Part shown: one piece after another, positions 61,998 through 64,000 of the stretch
Layout of the letters: each line of letters begins with the position of its first letter
How positions within the stretch are numbered: position 1 is the first letter of the stretch
Origin: Datnioides undecimradiatus
Taxonomy: Eukaryota; Chordata; Actinopteri; Lobotiformes; Datnioididae
DNA: 64,000 bases
Reading direction: 5' to 3'
NCBI GenBank assembly: GCA_008933995.1
Contig: WARS01000013.1
Span: 13,450,806 to 13,514,805, forward strand
The notes under the pieces: generated by a model
Databases searched by the model: none
The model's input: the letters and a program-made list of their open reading frames with translations, nothing else
Told to the model about the DNA's origin: nothing
Program-made: the position numbers and the translations under genes

Positions 61998-63229
61998 GCA
62001 AGGCAAGTGTGTGTATGTGTGTATGCGAGTGAGGGTCTCCTTATATTTGGTGCTCGTGTTTACATGTATGTTGGCTGTCTGTATGTTGCCCATTAGCTTA
62101 TCACTGGAGAAGTGTGAGCACACCCAGTGTGTGTACACTGTTGCTTCTGTGCTGCTGCCGTTCAAAGTTGATTCCTGGCCAACGAGCACAACAATCTATC
62201 TCGTGCTGCTCACTAATTGGATGGAAGCTGGCAGGTGGAAGAAAACATGTCTTTGTGAGTCCGTATGCCGTGTGTGTATTTTGCTGTGAATCAGTGTTTT
62301 TGTGTGTATTAAATCTAATCTCAGCAGACACTTTTCCATCTCACCGAGATTCAGTGTTAACGAAGAGAAGTTGTCAGTTCAACTTTACACTTTTTGCAGC
62401 AATGCAATGTAAAGATTTGTCCAGAATCATGCAGACAGGAGGAGAAAGGATAAAAAATAAAGGAACAACAAATCCCATGATGTGAAATTAAAACCCTTAA
62501 ATCTCCAGCACAAGGCCAGTCTCAGTTTTGACTTCAGACTTAGACTTGATGAAAATGTAAATTTCATTTCAATGTTAGTTTTGCTCTAACAAAAAACTGA
62601 AGATGTTGTGTTTTCATCATCTCGTGCATTTTAAATCTTGATGTTTTTTGGGCATTTTGAGGCTACAGCTGTTACCATTGTTGTTGTATACAGTTATCAT
62701 GATTCCAGATGATGTTTGTGTGTATCTGGTGCATTGTCTGATATTTATTCCTTCTGATAGCAACATGAAAGACAGCAGACTGAAAGCAGTCTTCACATTA
62801 ACTCCATGACACTTGATAATATTAGATTAGCTTATCTTTTATAACCAATGTGCTGCTTTGCAGGTTTTCATAGTTGTTGCTATTTTGTTTTCGTTGTTGT
62901 CGTTTCTAAAAATAGTAAATTCATGTGTCTAGGCATCTGTCTGTCACATTAACATACCATTATTTCTTGTGGACGAAAAATAATTAATTTTTCCTGGTTC
63001 TCATTATTCATGACTGTTTTTATTTAGTTTTAGTCCTCTCTTTTTTCTAAACTGTGATGCATGAGGAATAATCATCTCCCAGACTTTATGGATTTATGTC
63101 TATAGGTGAAAAAACATAAAAAGCACCTCTCAGCACACACAACACAACTGAAAATCACCACAAACCTTGAAGTTGAATTAGTTACACAGTAAAACAGTTT
63201 CAACAAAAACTGAAAATCATAACCTTCAT

Positions 63230-63315
63230 GAAGGCGTTATTGTAGGACCATTGAATTAGATTGCATTACCATTAGCTTGGTGTACCTAATAAACTGGAAA
63301 CGAAGTGTGTCTTAA
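63230..63315. repeat. Possible 3' end of a fish dispersed element
   Basis: GTGTACCTAATAAACTGG, followed by AAACGAAGTGTGT, resembles the common fish repeat end with GTACCTAATAAA and a GTGAGTG-like tail. The boundaries and family are uncertain, and AATAAA here should not be taken as a gene's poly(A) signal. Confidence 0.4.
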
Positions 63316-64000
63316 ATTCAGTGTAGACCTTGAGCTTGAATATTTGGCTGCCCTCCCTTGCCCAAGGTATTGTGCATAAAAAGCTTTTCCTGTCTTTAAA
63401 TTATCCAAGTGTGGATGGCGGCAGTCCAAATTTGGACCCGGGGCACCACATTGAACCGTGTGTACTGTGGGAGGTGCTAGGGGTCAGTTTGAAACTGTGG
63501 AACTACTTCATACACTATGCATGAGGCATAATGTCCCATCACACTGCTGTATACGAGTGTGGCAATACCTGCACAGCCTGCTGGCACAAACTCTCACGCG
63601 CATGCAACCACACACATGTTGATGCACGTACAAACTGCTGCACACACAAGCAAAGCCCCTTTCACACACATAGTGTGTTTTACGTACATATGCAGACACA
63701 CACTGCCCCCTTTTATATCTCAGGACGTGAGTGGAACAGTAAAGCTAAATCCCCTTGTCACATTTGCCGCTCATCTCCAATTCAATGGCACAGGCTGCGA
63801 TGCCCTCGGATGCACTTGGCAAGTGAACAGCTAACCTGCCCGCCAGCATATCTGTCTGCCAGCCGAGCGCCGAGGTAGTTAGCATGCCAACTAGCCCACC
63901 CAGCAGCCACAAGCTAATGCTTCACTAACCCTGGGTCACCCTGTGTCTCTTCCTGCCGCTGTGTGTTTGTCTGTGTATTGACACAAGAGGTGTTTAGTTG

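Larger units (their letters stand above)
51677..64000. other. chchd6: chchd6 terminal intron and downstream DNA, last exon unresolved
   Basis: This 12.3-kb stretch must contain, or lead to, the last chchd6 exon. It also holds a G-run (about 52579-52589), a T-run (about 59068-59083), a (CA)n tract at 59926-59946 and two dispersed-repeat-like segments (61265-61490 and 63230-63315). The longest open frame, 53817-54368, has no recognisable domain and is not called. Confidence 0.6.

Noticed and set aside
62401..62454. Alternative last chchd6 exon after TTTTTGCAG (CAA TGC AAT to a stop after GAGAAAGGA)
   Set aside because: Phase 0 and a nearby AATAAA are attractive, but the encoded tail adds two cysteines and lacks family resemblance.

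Overview
The window looks like vertebrate nuclear DNA, most probably from a teleost fish. Genes are split by GT-AG introns, (CA)n/(GT)n/(CT)n microsatellites are abundant, and the recognisable protein families are animal ones. Two stretches resemble dispersed repeats I associate with fish genomes; this comes from memory and was not searched. There is no sign of prokaryotic or organellar DNA, CRISPR, rRNA or tRNA genes.

All four genes I can support are on the + strand. (1) Positions 2-5232 hold the 3' part of a lipin gene, best matched to lpin3 (phosphatidate phosphatase). Fifteen exons join without a frame break into 804 codons plus stop, including the catalytic DIDGT and coactivator LGHIL motifs. 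Its 3'UTR probably runs to about 6665. (2) Positions 8348-9919 are a single coding exon for a 523-residue RING, coiled-coil, PRY-SPRY protein without a B-box (TRIM25/RNF135-like), with a probable non-coding first exon ending at 7015. (3) Positions 11465-14746 are tpra1 (GPR175/TPRA40), a seven-transmembrane protein in ten coding exons (390 residues), with a TCTCGCGAGA element at its promoter and a 3'UTR to about 16620. (4) From 17100, chchd6 (MIC25, a MICOS subunit) has seven confident exons. The first four lie within 2.2 kb; the others, at 34326, 40566 and 51544, are separated by introns of 15.0, 6.2 and 10.9 kb. Its last few codons are not firmly located.

From about 19.3 kb to the end the window is almost entirely chchd6 intron or downstream DNA. 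It contains simple repeats, two probable dispersed-repeat remnants, several palindromes, and a few AT-rich or homeobox-core-rich blocks that could be regulatory. I found no other convincing gene there. The four genes belong to different processes (lipid synthesis, ubiquitin signalling or immunity, membrane signalling, mitochondrial cristae) and do not form a pathway. tpra1 beside chchd6 agrees with the vertebrate TPRA1-PLXNA1-CHCHD6 neighbourhood. I do not see an undescribed system. The most notable points are an unusually long, Ser/Thr-rich lipin exon, a frame-preserving lipin intron, and the B-box-less RING-SPRY gene between lpin3 and tpra1.
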